Of a DNA stretch of 64,000 nt, positions 38,467-47,316 are shown in pieces (positions within the stretch are counted from its first letter, which is position 1; each line of letters begins with the position of its first letter). Origin of the DNA: JAEXOD01 sp963663265 (GTDB lineage: Bacteria > Bacteroidota > Ignavibacteria > Ignavibacteriales > Melioribacteraceae); assembly GCA_963663265.2 (NCBI GenBank), contig CAXXXM010000002.1, forward strand, positions 1,550,001 through 1,614,000, written 5' to 3'. Position numbers and translations under genes: made by a program. Under the pieces are notes generated by a model. The model did no database searches. It saw only the letters and a list, made by a program, of their open reading frames with translations, and was not told the origin of the DNA.

Positions 38467-39825
38467 TTATTTACCAATACAGAATTTAGAAAATATATTA
38501 TTTAGAATATCATCAGAAGTAACCACCCCAATTATTTCCGACATTGCATCAATTGCGTTCCGCAAATCAACAGCAATAAATTCACCGCTCATATTGTTGT
38601 TGATTGAATCTTTTGCTGCATGCAAAAATTCGACTGTTTTTTTAAGTGAATCATAATGCCTTACATTTGAAATAATGGTAGATTTTTCAGTATACACTCC
38701 TTCTCCAACTGTATGCTTTTTCATGCTATCAAAAAGCTCTTCAATTCCGCTTCCGGTTTTTGAAGAAATGTAAACGTCTCCCTTAATATTTTTTTTATTC
38801 TCTAAATCAATTTTATTTACAACTTTAATTATTTTGTTTGTGTTTGTATATTTCTCTAATTCGTTTTTAATAGAATCAGAATATTCATTGTTTACATCTG
38901 TAAGCCATAAAATTATATCGGAGTTTTGAACGGTCTCTAAAGACCTTTTAACCCCCTCTTTTTCAACCAAATCTGCTGATTGACGTATACCGGCAGTATC
39001 ATAAATTTTAAACAAAACACCATCAATTGAAATTTCTTCTCTAATAATATCTCGTGTTGTGCCGGGTACATCGCTTACAATTGCACGTGCTTCCTTTAGT
39101 ATGTAGTTAAGAAGCGATGATTTTCCAACATTTGGCTCGCCTATTATTGCCAAATTGATGCCATCTCTCAGTAATTTTCCAAAACGATAAGAGTCCAGCA
39201 AAAAAGCTATTTCGCTTAATACGCCATCAATTTTGTTTAAAACATCTTCTTTGGAAATAAATTCATAATCTTCTTCCGAAAAATCCAATTCCAATTCAAT
39301 AAGTGATGCGGCGGCAACAAGGGTATCTCTAAGACCGGTTATTTTTTGCGAAAGAAGTCCGTCAAGCTGATTTCTTGCCCCCCTTAGTGCGGATTCAGTT
39401 CTTGATTTAATTAAATCTAAAACAGCTTCTGCTTGAGATAGATCAAGTCTTCCATTCAAAAAAGCTCTTTTGGTAAACTCGCCCGGCTCTGCACTTCTTG
39501 CTCCTTTTTCAAGTAAAAGCTCTAAAATTCTTTTAACAATAAGATTGTTCCCGTGCGAACTGATTTCAACAGAATCTTCGCCCGTATATGAGTTTGGAGC
39601 ACGAAAAACCGAAACAAGCACATCGTCAACAACCGCTCCTACTTTGTCTAAAATATTTCCATAATGAATAGTATGCGTTTTTGATTCTGTTGTTTTTGAT
39701 TTTCCGGCAAAAATAGAATCAACTATAGTAAAACTATCTGTTCCGCTTACTCTAATAACCGAAATTGCCCCTTCGCCGTTAGCGGTTGCAATTGCTGTTA
39801 TTGTGTCGTTTTGTAAAATATTCAT
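38467..39825 (-). CDS. mnmE: tRNA modification GTPase MnmE
   Basis: 452 residues from the ATG at 39825; an in-frame TTG nine nt upstream is less likely because family members begin close to 'NDTITAIATANGEGAISVIRVSG'. The formyl-THF-binding N-terminal domain is followed by helices, then an inserted G domain with 'IGEPNVGKSSLLN' (P-loop), 'VPGTTRDIIREE' and 'NKID'. The C-terminus ends FSKFCIGK, the conserved CxGK. The partner MnmG is directly downstream. It opens the minus-strand run that reaches 32052. Confidence 0.97.
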   Translation of the reverse strand: MNILQNDTITAIATANGEGAISVIRVSGTDSFTIVDSIFAGKSKTTESKTHTIHYGNILDKVGAVVDDVLVSVFRAPNSYTGEDSVEISSHGNNLIVKRILELLLEKGARSAEPGEFTKRAFLNGRLDLSQAEAVLDLIKSRTESALRGARNQLDGLLSQKITGLRDTLVAAASLIELELDFSEEDYEFISKEDVLNKIDGVLSEIAFLLDSYRFGKLLRDGINLAIIGEPNVGKSSLLNYILKEARAIVSDVPGTTRDIIREEISIDGVLFKIYDTAGIRQSADLVEKEGVKRSLETVQNSDIILWLTDVNNEYSDSIKNELEKYTNTNKIIKVVNKIDLENKKNIKGDVYISSKTGSGIEELFDSMKKHTVGEGVYTEKSTIISNVRHYDSLKKTVEFLHAAKDSINNNMSGEFIAVDLRNAIDAMSEIIGVVTSDDILNNIFSKFCIGK

Positions 39826-40095
39826 ATTGTGCAAATTTTTATATAAAAAATTAATAAATATATAAAAATTTTAATTAATTAACAAATTTAATATTATTGT
39901 AACTGCTTTATTTACAATAAGTTAAAACATTTGTTTAATACATTCCTCAAGAAAACGTTTATTTTAAACTTAAATGTTTTAAAGTTAAACTATTATATTA
40001 AAAGACATTGTGGTATAAATTTAATAATTACTTAACAGAAATCGATTTTAGATTAAGCTAATTTTGAATTAACAAATTATATTTTTGAAATTATT

Positions 40096-41394
40096 ATGCT
40101 TAAAAATGACAATTACAGTTTAATCAAACATCTTTACAATGATAGTTTCTTGCAACGAATAATTGAAGAAACAAAAAGTCTTTTCTTAAAAAATAGGATG
40201 CTGGTAGATAATAGGCAAACATTAAACATATCTCGTACTATGGCATTTATTTCTCTTTTAACAATTGTATTAATGACTATTTACGAAACACTAAAAGGGA
40301 CAATTTTGCCAAATCTAACTCTTTGGCAGTCTCACATAATAACCATTCTATTTGCCGGTTTTATTGCTCCAATTGGAGCGTATTATGCATTAAAACGAAT
40401 TGAGGAATTAAGATTAAAAGCTATTAAAGAATTAAACGAAAAAAATATAATTGCAAAAGAACTTCAAAAAGCTCACAACACTTTAGAACAACGAGTAAAA
40501 GATAGAACTTTTGAGTTAAAAAAATTAAACGAAATTATGCACGAAGAAATTGTTTTAAGAAAAAAAATTGAAGAAGAACTACGTAGTTATACCGAACAAA
40601 TATTTGAAAGCAAAACAATTGTTGAACAAAAAAACAAACAATTAATAAAACTAAACAAACAACTTGAAGAGTCCGAAAAAGAACTAAAAGAGTTGATAGC
40701 AGCAAAAGATAAGTTTTTTTCGATACTGGCTCACGATCTACGTTCCCCATTCAACGCCTTGCTTGGATCAACCGAAATGTTAGAACACGAAGCTGAAGAT
40801 TTAGAAATTGACGAGATTAAAGCCTTTGCAAAAAGCATAAACAATACATCAAAAAACTTTTATCGTCTTCTTGAAAACCTGCTTCAATGGTCAAGAATGC
40901 AAACCGGGCGGATTCAGTATCAACCAAAGTATTTTGTTCTCGAAAGTGTTATCAATGAAATCTATTTTCTTTTTATCGGTAATGCACAACAAAAACAAAT
41001 TAATTTAAAAATTCCTCAAAATTTTACACATGAAGTTTATGCAGATTATGACATGATTTCTACTATTATTAGAAACTTAATTTCAAATGCCATAAAATTC
41101 ACCAATAAGGGAGGAACAATTAGCATATTAACCGGCTACCAAAACGAAAAAGTTTTCTTTAGAATTTCAGACAACGGTGTGGGGATACCTAAACAAAAAT
41201 TAGCTGAATTATTCAGTATAAATAAAAACACATCAACAAGAGGCACCGATAACGAAAAAGGAACGGGTTTGGGCTTGATATTATGTAGAGAATTTATTGA
41301 GCTGAACAAAGGACATTTATCAATAGAAAGTCATGAAGATATAGGCTCTACTTTTACGATATATTTACCAAAGAATAATTATTTAGAGGACTAA
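40096..41394 (+). CDS. Membrane sensor histidine kinase, paralogue A
   Basis: 432 residues. Two membrane helices (about 48-65 and 80-105) enclose a very short external loop containing 'LTLWQSH'. A long coiled coil (about 110-200) leads to HisKA with FSILAHDLRSPFNALLG (His213). The ATPase domain has 'NLISNAIKFTNKGG', 'ISDNGVGIP' and 'GTGLGLILCREFIELNKG'. Without a real periplasmic domain it probably senses the membrane or a bound partner. The next gene, starting at the base after this stop, is a paralogue with the same membrane module. No response regulator is adjacent. TAnnTTTG-like boxes lie at 40059 and 40080. Confidence 0.88.
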   Translation: MLKNDNYSLIKHLYNDSFLQRIIEETKSLFLKNRMLVDNRQTLNISRTMAFISLLTIVLMTIYETLKGTILPNLTLWQSHIITILFAGFIAPIGAYYALKRIEELRLKAIKELNEKNIIAKELQKAHNTLEQRVKDRTFELKKLNEIMHEEIVLRKKIEEELRSYTEQIFESKTIVEQKNKQLIKLNKQLEESEKELKELIAAKDKFFSILAHDLRSPFNALLGSTEMLEHEAEDLEIDEIKAFAKSINNTSKNFYRLLENLLQWSRMQTGRIQYQPKYFVLESVINEIYFLFIGNAQQKQINLKIPQNFTHEVYADYDMISTIIRNLISNAIKFTNKGGTISILTGYQNEKVFFRISDNGVGIPKQKLAELFSINKNTSTRGTDNEKGTGLGLILCREFIELNKGHLSIESHEDIGSTFTIYLPKNNYLED

Positions 41395-42972
41395 TTGGAT
41401 ACAAATACTTGGATTTATACTACCGAAAACAAAGCAACCAAAAGCGATATAAACATAGCAAAAAGCAATTCTTTTAAAGATAAAATCAAAAAGGATGATT
41501 ATTTGAATACCAAAATTATCAACGAGGGTTTATTTAAGCCGTTAATTGCTATTGCAATAATTACAATGGCAATTATGACAATATATGAGTTGTTGAAACA
41601 AGAAGTAATTCCAAAAATTTCAATTTGGGAATCACATTTAATAACAATTATTTTCACAAGCATAACTGCCCCCGTTGCAGCTTATTTCATTCTTAAAAGA
41701 ATTAATGATTTAAAAAACAAATTGGCAATAGAGTTACATAAAACAAACCTTGCACAAGAAAAGTTAAATGAAATTAATGATCAGCTTGAATACAAAGTAA
41801 AAGAAAGAACCAAAGAACTTAGTCAATCAAATGCTAAATTAGAAAAAGAAATATTTGTTAGACAGCAAACAGAAAAAAAATTAAAACAAAATGAACTAAA
41901 ATACAGACTGTTATTTGAACGCTCTCCATCTGGGATTTTGTCTTTTAACAATAGCTTAAAAATAACACAAATTAACGCAAAATTTACTCAGCTATTTAAA
42001 TTGACAGAAACTGAATTAATAAATTTTGACTTAACAAAAATTAATAACAGCAAATTAGTAAATACTTTTAAGGAAACCTTAAAAGGACACGAAACTGTTT
42101 TTGAAGGAGAATATAAGTCGATATTAAATAATGAAAGCAATACGATTCTTTTAAAAACAACCCCAATATTTGATAAAGATGGATTAATAATTGGTGGAAT
42201 TGCAACCGTAGATAATATTACAAAGCAAAAAGAATTTGAGGCGGCTTTAATAAAAGCAAAAGAGAATGCTGAAAAAAGCAACATGTTAAAATCAGAATTT
42301 TTAGCACAGATTTCGCACGAAATAAGAACTCCTATTAATGCAGTTCTAAGTTTTTCTTCACTATTAAAAGAAGAAGTTTCCGAAAATATAGATGATGATT
42401 TAAAAATGAGTTTTGAAATAATTGAAAAGCAAGGAAAAAGAATTACACGAACAATTGATATGCTTGTTAACATTTCTGAAATTCAAAGCAAAACTTACGA
42501 ACCGCTAAACAAAGAAGTATGTCTCTATTCAGAGATTGTTTTAAAGGTGCTTAAAAATTATGAAAAAGATGCAAAAGATAAAAATCTTAATATGTTTACA
42601 AATGCAGATATTGCGGATTATAAAATTATAACTGACTCATATTCTGTAACTCAAATTATTGAACAATTAATTGATAATGCGATAAAATATACCGAAAAAG
42701 GGAGTATAAATATTAATTTGAAAAAGAAGGCAGATTATGTTGTTACAGAAATTATTGATACAGGAATAGGGATTTCCGACGAATATAAAAACAAATTGTT
42801 TGGATTGTTTAGTCAGGAAGAGCAAGGGTACTCAAGACGATATGAGGGGAATGGCTTAGGCTTGGCTATTGTAAATGGATTCTGCAAATTAAACAATATT
42901 ACATTACAAATAAATAGTGTTAAAGGAGAAGGAACAAAAGTAAGCCTGCTTTTTCCACTACAAAAAAATTAG
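41395..42972 (+). CDS. Membrane PAS sensor histidine kinase, paralogue B
   Basis: 525 residues from a TTG placed directly after the preceding TAA, with AGAGGA six nt upstream; the first in-frame ATG would fall inside a helix. The two-helix membrane module (about 50-105, 'MTIYELLKQEVIP', 'ISIWESHLIT', 'LKRINDLK') matches paralogue A. A coiled coil (110-165) and a PAS domain (about 170-285) follow, then HisKA with FLAQISHEIRTPINAV (His308). The ATPase motifs are 'QLIDNAIKYTEKG', 'IIDTGIGI' and 'GNGLGLAIVNGFCKLN'. It is co-transcribed with paralogue A. The HisKA is of a different subtype from A, which suggests kinase domains were swapped onto one membrane anchor. Confidence 0.88.
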   Translation: MDTNTWIYTTENKATKSDINIAKSNSFKDKIKKDDYLNTKIINEGLFKPLIAIAIITMAIMTIYELLKQEVIPKISIWESHLITIIFTSITAPVAAYFILKRINDLKNKLAIELHKTNLAQEKLNEINDQLEYKVKERTKELSQSNAKLEKEIFVRQQTEKKLKQNELKYRLLFERSPSGILSFNNSLKITQINAKFTQLFKLTETELINFDLTKINNSKLVNTFKETLKGHETVFEGEYKSILNNESNTILLKTTPIFDKDGLIIGGIATVDNITKQKEFEAALIKAKENAEKSNMLKSEFLAQISHEIRTPINAVLSFSSLLKEEVSENIDDDLKMSFEIIEKQGKRITRTIDMLVNISEIQSKTYEPLNKEVCLYSEIVLKVLKNYEKDAKDKNLNMFTNADIADYKIITDSYSVTQIIEQLIDNAIKYTEKGSININLKKKADYVVTEIIDTGIGISDEYKNKLFGLFSQEEQGYSRRYEGNGLGLAIVNGFCKLNNITLQINSVKGEGTKVSLLFPLQKN

Positions 42973-43026
42973 AATATTAAAATATATATTCCTATTTTTG
43001 TATTATAAAATATTGCGGAGCTTATA

Positions 43027-43638
43027 ATGCAAAAAATTTCGGTTATTGTTTTTGATTTAGGGAACGTACTAATACCATTTGACTACAATATAATAATAAA
43101 CAAGCTTGATAAAATTGAAGAGGGCTTGGGTGAAAGATTTTATAAGTTTTATCAGCAAAACTATCACGTACACAGAAGTTTTGAAAAATGGGAAATAACG
43201 ACTGAAAAATTTATTGAAACAATGCTTAATTGGGCAGATAATAAAATCGATGGTGAAACATTTTGTAAAATATACTCCGATATTTTTACTGTAAACGAAA
43301 GTTTAACAGACTTATTGCCTCAACTTAAACAGAATTACAAATTAGTATTATTATCCAACACAAATTATATTCATCAAGAATATGGCTGGAAAAACTATTC
43401 CTTCCTTAACAACTTTGATAAACTTATACTTTCACACGAAGTTCATGCAGTAAAACCTGAACCCGCTATTTATAAAGCGGTAATGGATTTTACAAAAGAA
43501 ACTCCCGAAAAACATCTTTTTGTTGATGATGTTGCAGAATATGTTGAGGGAGCAGTTGAAGCGGGTTGGGATGCAATAAGATATGTAGGTTTTACATCCC
43601 TTCTAAAAGAATTTGATAAAAGAAATATAAAATATTAA
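43027..43638 (+). CDS. HAD-superfamily phosphatase (YihX-like)
   Basis: 203 residues with a GGAG ribosome site. Subfamily IA motifs are 'VIVFDLGNVLIPF' (nucleophile Asp10), 'LVLLSNTN', 'SHEVHAVKPEPAIYK' and 'HLFVDDVAEYVEGA'. The FDLGNVL form, with Gly in place of the second Asp of DxD, is typical of YihX-like sugar-phosphate phosphatases, so a hexose-1-phosphate substrate is plausible but unproven. A TATTTTTG box lies at 42993-43000. Confidence 0.88.
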   Translation: MQKISVIVFDLGNVLIPFDYNIIINKLDKIEEGLGERFYKFYQQNYHVHRSFEKWEITTEKFIETMLNWADNKIDGETFCKIYSDIFTVNESLTDLLPQLKQNYKLVLLSNTNYIHQEYGWKNYSFLNNFDKLILSHEVHAVKPEPAIYKAVMDFTKETPEKHLFVDDVAEYVEGAVEAGWDAIRYVGFTSLLKEFDKRNIKY

Positions 43639-43678
43639 AATTAAATCCTTGTAAATAATTATTATATTTACTATTTTT

Positions 43679-43697
43679 ATTTACCATGTTGGTAAAT
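43679..43697. promoter_or_regulatory. Candidate operator of the toxin-antitoxin operon
   Basis: Inverted repeat ATTTACC–ATGTT–GGTAAAT lies 16 nt upstream of the toxin ATG at 43713. Antitoxins of this type usually repress their own operon through such palindromes. An in-frame ATG inside the palindrome (43686) is probably not used. Confidence 0.5.
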
Positions 43698-43712
43698 TAT
43701 TTATTGACATTA

Positions 43713-44054
43713 ATGAAAATTGAATTTCAAAGTTCTAAACATGAAAAGTTGGTCAATAATATTGATGATTTAAGAAAAAAATTCAACAAGACACGTGGTG
43801 TTGATACGGCACTTGATATCATTGAATCGTTAAATATTTTATTTGCAGCGGAATCCCTTGCAGATATTCCAAATTGTTTTCGTCCTCATCCGTTACAAGG
43901 AAACTACAAAGGTTGTTTTGCAATTGACGTTGATAAAAAAAGCAGAATTATTTTTAAACCAAACCATCCGAATGATATAGACTATAGAATTGACAATTAT
44001 TCATCTATAAAAAACATAATAGTAATAGAAATATACAAGGATTATCACAAATGA
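43713..44054 (+). CDS. HigB/RelE-type toxin
   Basis: 113 residues from the ATG at 43713 (an alternative ATG at 43686 falls in the palindrome). The RelE/ParE fold is suggested by the order 'MKIEFQSSKHEKLV', 'IPNCFRPHPLQGNYKGCFAIDV', 'SRIIFKPNH' and 'IIVIEIYKDYHK'. The last is typical of HigB-like mRNA interferases acting at the ribosome. It overlaps the antitoxin by ATGA, the usual arrangement with the toxin first. Confidence 0.8.
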   Translation: MKIEFQSSKHEKLVNNIDDLRKKFNKTRGVDTALDIIESLNILFAAESLADIPNCFRPHPLQGNYKGCFAIDVDKKSRIIFKPNHPNDIDYRIDNYSSIKNIIVIEIYKDYHK

Positions 44055-45145
44055 GTTATACACCAAACATCGCACTTCATCCCGGCAGAACAATTGCAAA
44101 AGCACTTGATAAAGAAGGGTTAACGCAAAAAAGCTTAAGCGAAAGAATGGGAATAACAGAAAAGCACTTAAGTTTTATAATAAATGGAGTTGCTTCAATA
44201 ACATCCGATACAGCTTTACTATTAGAAAACGCACTTGGTGGTTCAGCATCTTTTTGGATGAATTTAGAAAAGGAATATCAGATTACAAAATCCCGAATAG
44301 AGAGAAAACGATTCATCGAAGAAGAAACAAAATTAATTTGTCTTTTCCCCTATAAAGAACTTGAAGAAATTGGATTTGTAGTTAACTCAAATGACAAAGA
44401 AGAAAAAGTTCTAAGTTTGATGAGGTTTTTTGCCGTTAACTCCTTAACAACTATAAAAACGACTGAAAGTATAGCTTTCAGGAAAAAAGATTCTACCAAT
44501 ATAAAAAACGAACATATTGCTGCTTGGTTACGCTGTGGTGAAATATTGTCTAAAAAATTGGATTTACCTGAATATTCAGATAAAAAACTAATGGAATTAA
44601 CGACAGAACTAAAATTGTTGTCAACAAAATCAGAATTTGATTACCTAACAATAGTAACTAATCTATTAAACGATGCTGGCGTTGGTCTTATCTTTCTAAA
44701 ACAGTTTTCGAGTACAAAATTAAGCGGAGCAGTAAGGTGGATAAATAAGAACCCTATAATCCAATTAAGCTTTTTTAATAAGTGGGCTGATATTTTTTGG
44801 TTTAATTTATATCACGAAATTGGACATATCCTTTTACATGGGAAAAAGAATAAGTTTTTAGAATTTGATGATAAAAAAATGCATGATGATTTAGAAAATG
44901 ATGCAGAAATAGAAGCCAATAAATTTGCACGAGATAAATTAATACACCCAGTTTTGTACAAAAATTTTCTTAATCAACAAGATTTTTCAAAACTTGCAAT
45001 CACAAAGTTTGCAAGCACAATCAATATTCATCCGGGAATTGTTGCTGGAAGATTATGTTTTGACAAACATGTTAAATGGGAACATATACGTCAATTAAGA
45101 AAACTAATTGACGACAAAAGCATTTTTTCTAAATCGGTTAATTAA
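44051..45145 (+). CDS. HigA-type antitoxin fused to an ImmA/IrrE metalloprotease domain
   Basis: 364 residues. The N-terminal 95 residues form an XRE/HigA helix-turn-helix with the family start 'IALHPGRTIAKALDKEGLTQKSLSERMGI' (in parts) and 'ENALGGSASFWMNLEKEY'. The C-terminal domain is COG2856/ImmA-like with the zinc site FNLYHEIGHILLH (His255, Glu256, His259) and 'DAEIEANKFARDKLI'. Such fusions are a known long form of HigA; the protease domain may respond to stress or cleave a partner. It starts inside the toxin stop (ATGA) and overlaps the convergent ArsC-like gene by 4 nt. Confidence 0.87.
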   Translation: MSYTPNIALHPGRTIAKALDKEGLTQKSLSERMGITEKHLSFIINGVASITSDTALLLENALGGSASFWMNLEKEYQITKSRIERKRFIEEETKLICLFPYKELEEIGFVVNSNDKEEKVLSLMRFFAVNSLTTIKTTESIAFRKKDSTNIKNEHIAAWLRCGEILSKKLDLPEYSDKKLMELTTELKLLSTKSEFDYLTIVTNLLNDAGVGLIFLKQFSSTKLSGAVRWINKNPIIQLSFFNKWADIFWFNLYHEIGHILLHGKKNKFLEFDDKKMHDDLENDAEIEANKFARDKLIHPVLYKNFLNQQDFSKLAITKFASTINIHPGIVAGRLCFDKHVKWEHIRQLRKLIDDKSIFSKSVN

Positions 45146-45489
45146 TCGTTCAGCCATTTTTTCCAAGTATCAGGCTGGTAGCCAAGCGTAACATCGTTTT
45201 TAACCCGAACTATTGGAGTACGAAACAACAATGCATCTTCAAGCAACTCTTCTTCTTTATCATATTTCATAAACTGAAGGTTTCTGCGTTTATATTCTTT
45301 TCCCTCTTCATTAAATAACTCGTCAATTGAATATTTCCGCTTAATACTATCTAACTCTCCCTTACTAACCCCTTTTTCGGCTAAATTTCGGTATTGAAAC
45401 TGAACGCCCCTTTCTTTAAAAAAGCGTTCAGCTTTTCGAGTATCTTGGCAATCTTTGGTACCAAATATTTGTAAATTCATTAAACTCAT
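45142..45489 (-). CDS. ArsC/Spx-family thioredoxin-fold protein
   Basis: 115 residues. The start at 45489 is preferred because it overlaps the upstream stop by ATGA and has AGGTGG before it; a second ATG three codons in is possible. The motif is 'IFGTKDCQDTRKAERFF' (Cys14), followed by 'PIVRVKNDVTLGYQPDTW'. The family includes arsenate reductases, Spx and YffB. It lacks a clear CxxC, and no arsenic genes are nearby, so a general redox or unknown role is as likely as arsenate reduction. Confidence 0.8.
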   Translation of the reverse strand: MSLMNLQIFGTKDCQDTRKAERFFKERGVQFQYRNLAEKGVSKGELDSIKRKYSIDELFNEEGKEYKRRNLQFMKYDKEEELLEDALLFRTPIVRVKNDVTLGYQPDTWKKWLND

Positions 45490-45908
45490 TTTTCCACCTT
45501 AAATGCTTTAGTTACTGATGTAGTATTTCCATTTAATTCATCTTTAACATTAAATGTAATTTGATAATTGCCAACAGCATAGGTTGAATCAAGTTCTAAT
45601 TGACATTCAAGAGGTATATCCAATATTACTTCGTTATTAATTTTTTCAACTTTATTAGAAAAGAGATTTTTTTTTATTGTATTATCAGGCAAAGTTAAAT
45701 CAGTACTAAAAGAAATCTTTGCTGAAAAAGTATTATTCTTTTCTTCCTGCTTAAAATTTTTAACATTTACAGTTGCGTTTAATTCCCAACCCGGCTCCAA
45801 CGAATAACAAAATGCTTCCGGACTAAACAACTCGAGTTTTTTTTCTTCCTTTGAACAAGCAGAAAACAAGAATAATGAACTAAATAAAACCAAAAGCAAT
45901 TTTCTCAT
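45486..45908 (-). CDS. Small lipoprotein of unknown function
   Basis: 140 residues from the ATG at 45908 (GGAG site). The signal MRKLLLVLFSSLFLFSACSK has a lipobox ending in Cys (LFSAC). The mature part is predicted to be a single beta-sandwich ('YAVGNYQITFNVKDELNG'). It is co-transcribed with the ArsC-like gene through an ATGA overlap. I do not recognise the family. Confidence 0.75.
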   Translation of the reverse strand: MRKLLLVLFSSLFLFSACSKEEKKLELFSPEAFCYSLEPGWELNATVNVKNFKQEEKNNTFSAKISFSTDLTLPDNTIKKNLFSNKVEKINNEVILDIPLECQLELDSTYAVGNYQITFNVKDELNGNTTSVTKAFKVEK

Positions 45909-45949
45909 ATTAACTCCACAAAGAAAAAAGAATTTACACCTAAAATAAA

Positions 45950-45979
45950 TTCCCCTTTCCAAAAAATTGGAAAGGGGAA
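45950..45979 (-). terminator. Terminator after serC
   Basis: A 13-bp perfect stem (45950-45962 with 45967-45979) with a 4-nt loop, followed on the minus strand by a T-rich run. Confidence 0.75.
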
Positions 45980-46039
45980 AAAGGAATAATTCTTAACAAA
46001 ATTTAAATTATTTATAGCTATTTATAAAGTTAATAAAAA

Positions 46040-47128
46040 CTAATTATTAGCTTTAAATTCTTTCATAAAATCAACTAATTTTTCAACCCCTTCTTGAGGG
46101 AAAGCGTTATAAATTGAAGCTCGCACTCCACCAACCGAACGATGACCTTTTAATCCGGAAAAACCTTTAGCTGAAGATTCGGCAATAAACTTTTTAGTTA
46201 AATCTTCATTTGGCAGAACAAATGTAACATTCATCAACGATCTATCATCTTTATTAATTACAGTTCCTGTATAATAGCCAGAACTTGAATCTAAATAATC
46301 ATATAAAATACCGGCTTTAGTAACATTCCTTTTGTGCATAACTTCCAAACCACCCATATTAAGCAGCCATTTGTAAACTAATCCCATTATATAAACAGAA
46401 AAAGTTGCAGGGGTATTATACATTGAGCCATTATCGGAGTGAATTTTATAATTCAAATAAGTGTGTAAAGTATCCGATGATCTTTCCAAAAGTGCTTTTT
46501 TAATAATTACAACAGTTGCACCGGAAGGTCCCATGTTTTTTTGTGCACCGGCATAAATTACGCTATACTTTTGAATATCTAATGGTTTGTATAAAAAGTC
46601 AGATGATGCATCGCAAACGAGAGGCACGTTTCCGGCTTCAGGTTCACTTTTAAATTGAGTCCCATAAATTGTGTTATTTGATGTAAAATGAATATAGGCA
46701 GCATCTTTATCAAATTTAGCAGAATCAATTTTTGGTAAATGATTAAAATTGTCCTCTTCGGATGTTGCAACAATATTTACATTTCCAACTCTTTTAGCTT
46801 CTTTTACTGCTTTTTTAGACCAAACACCTGAAACAATATAATCGGCTTTATTTGCCGGTGGCATTAAGTTTAACGGTACCATTGAAAATTGAAGGGTTGC
46901 TCCACCTTGCAAAAATAGTACTGCATATTCATCGCTAATATTTAATAAAGTTCTTAAATCTTTTTCGGCGGTATAAAAAATATTGTCATAAACTTTTCCT
47001 CTATGACTCATTTCCAAAACCGACATTCCGGCACCTGGATAACAGAAAAAATCTTTTTGAGCTTGTAATAAAACTTCTTCAGGCAAAACGGCTGGACCAG
47101 CACTAAAATTAAAAACTCTTTGTTCCAT
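46040..47128 (-). CDS. serC: Phosphoserine aminotransferase
   Basis: 362 residues, full length. It starts 'RVFNFSAGPAVLPEEVL', has 'LFLQGGATLQFSMVPLNL' and 'VYAGAQKNMGPSGATVVII' with the PLP-binding Lys in AQKN, and ends in the usual small domain. It makes 3-phosphoserine in serine synthesis and can act in pyridoxine synthesis. It is a single gene with a TATAAT-like box on the minus strand at 47160-47165. Confidence 0.97.
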   Translation of the reverse strand: MEQRVFNFSAGPAVLPEEVLLQAQKDFFCYPGAGMSVLEMSHRGKVYDNIFYTAEKDLRTLLNISDEYAVLFLQGGATLQFSMVPLNLMPPANKADYIVSGVWSKKAVKEAKRVGNVNIVATSEEDNFNHLPKIDSAKFDKDAAYIHFTSNNTIYGTQFKSEPEAGNVPLVCDASSDFLYKPLDIQKYSVIYAGAQKNMGPSGATVVIIKKALLERSSDTLHTYLNYKIHSDNGSMYNTPATFSVYIMGLVYKWLLNMGGLEVMHKRNVTKAGILYDYLDSSSGYYTGTVINKDDRSLMNVTFVLPNEDLTKKFIAESSAKGFSGLKGHRSVGGVRASIYNAFPQEGVEKLVDFMKEFKANN

Positions 47129-47316
47129 AATTAAACCTTTTAATTAGTTTCTTAAACACATTATATGTAAATATACAACTTTTTTATACATTTTGCTGAA
47201 GATTAAAAGAACAAATAATTATCCGCAACGAATAAATTTATTTTTATTATTTAATTTTTAAAGCAAAAATATTTATATTTAGTTAAAATAGATTGGTCTA
47301 ATTGTAATGGAACAAA

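Noticed and set aside
39826..40095. AT-rich spacer beside mnmE as a replication origin
   Set aside because: Position and the nearby parS-like sites are suggestive, but I found no TTATNCACA DnaA boxes, so no origin is claimed.
43686..43712. Upstream ATG of the toxin as the true start
   Set aside because: It lies inside the palindrome, and the family-like N-terminus begins at 43713. It is kept only as an alternative.
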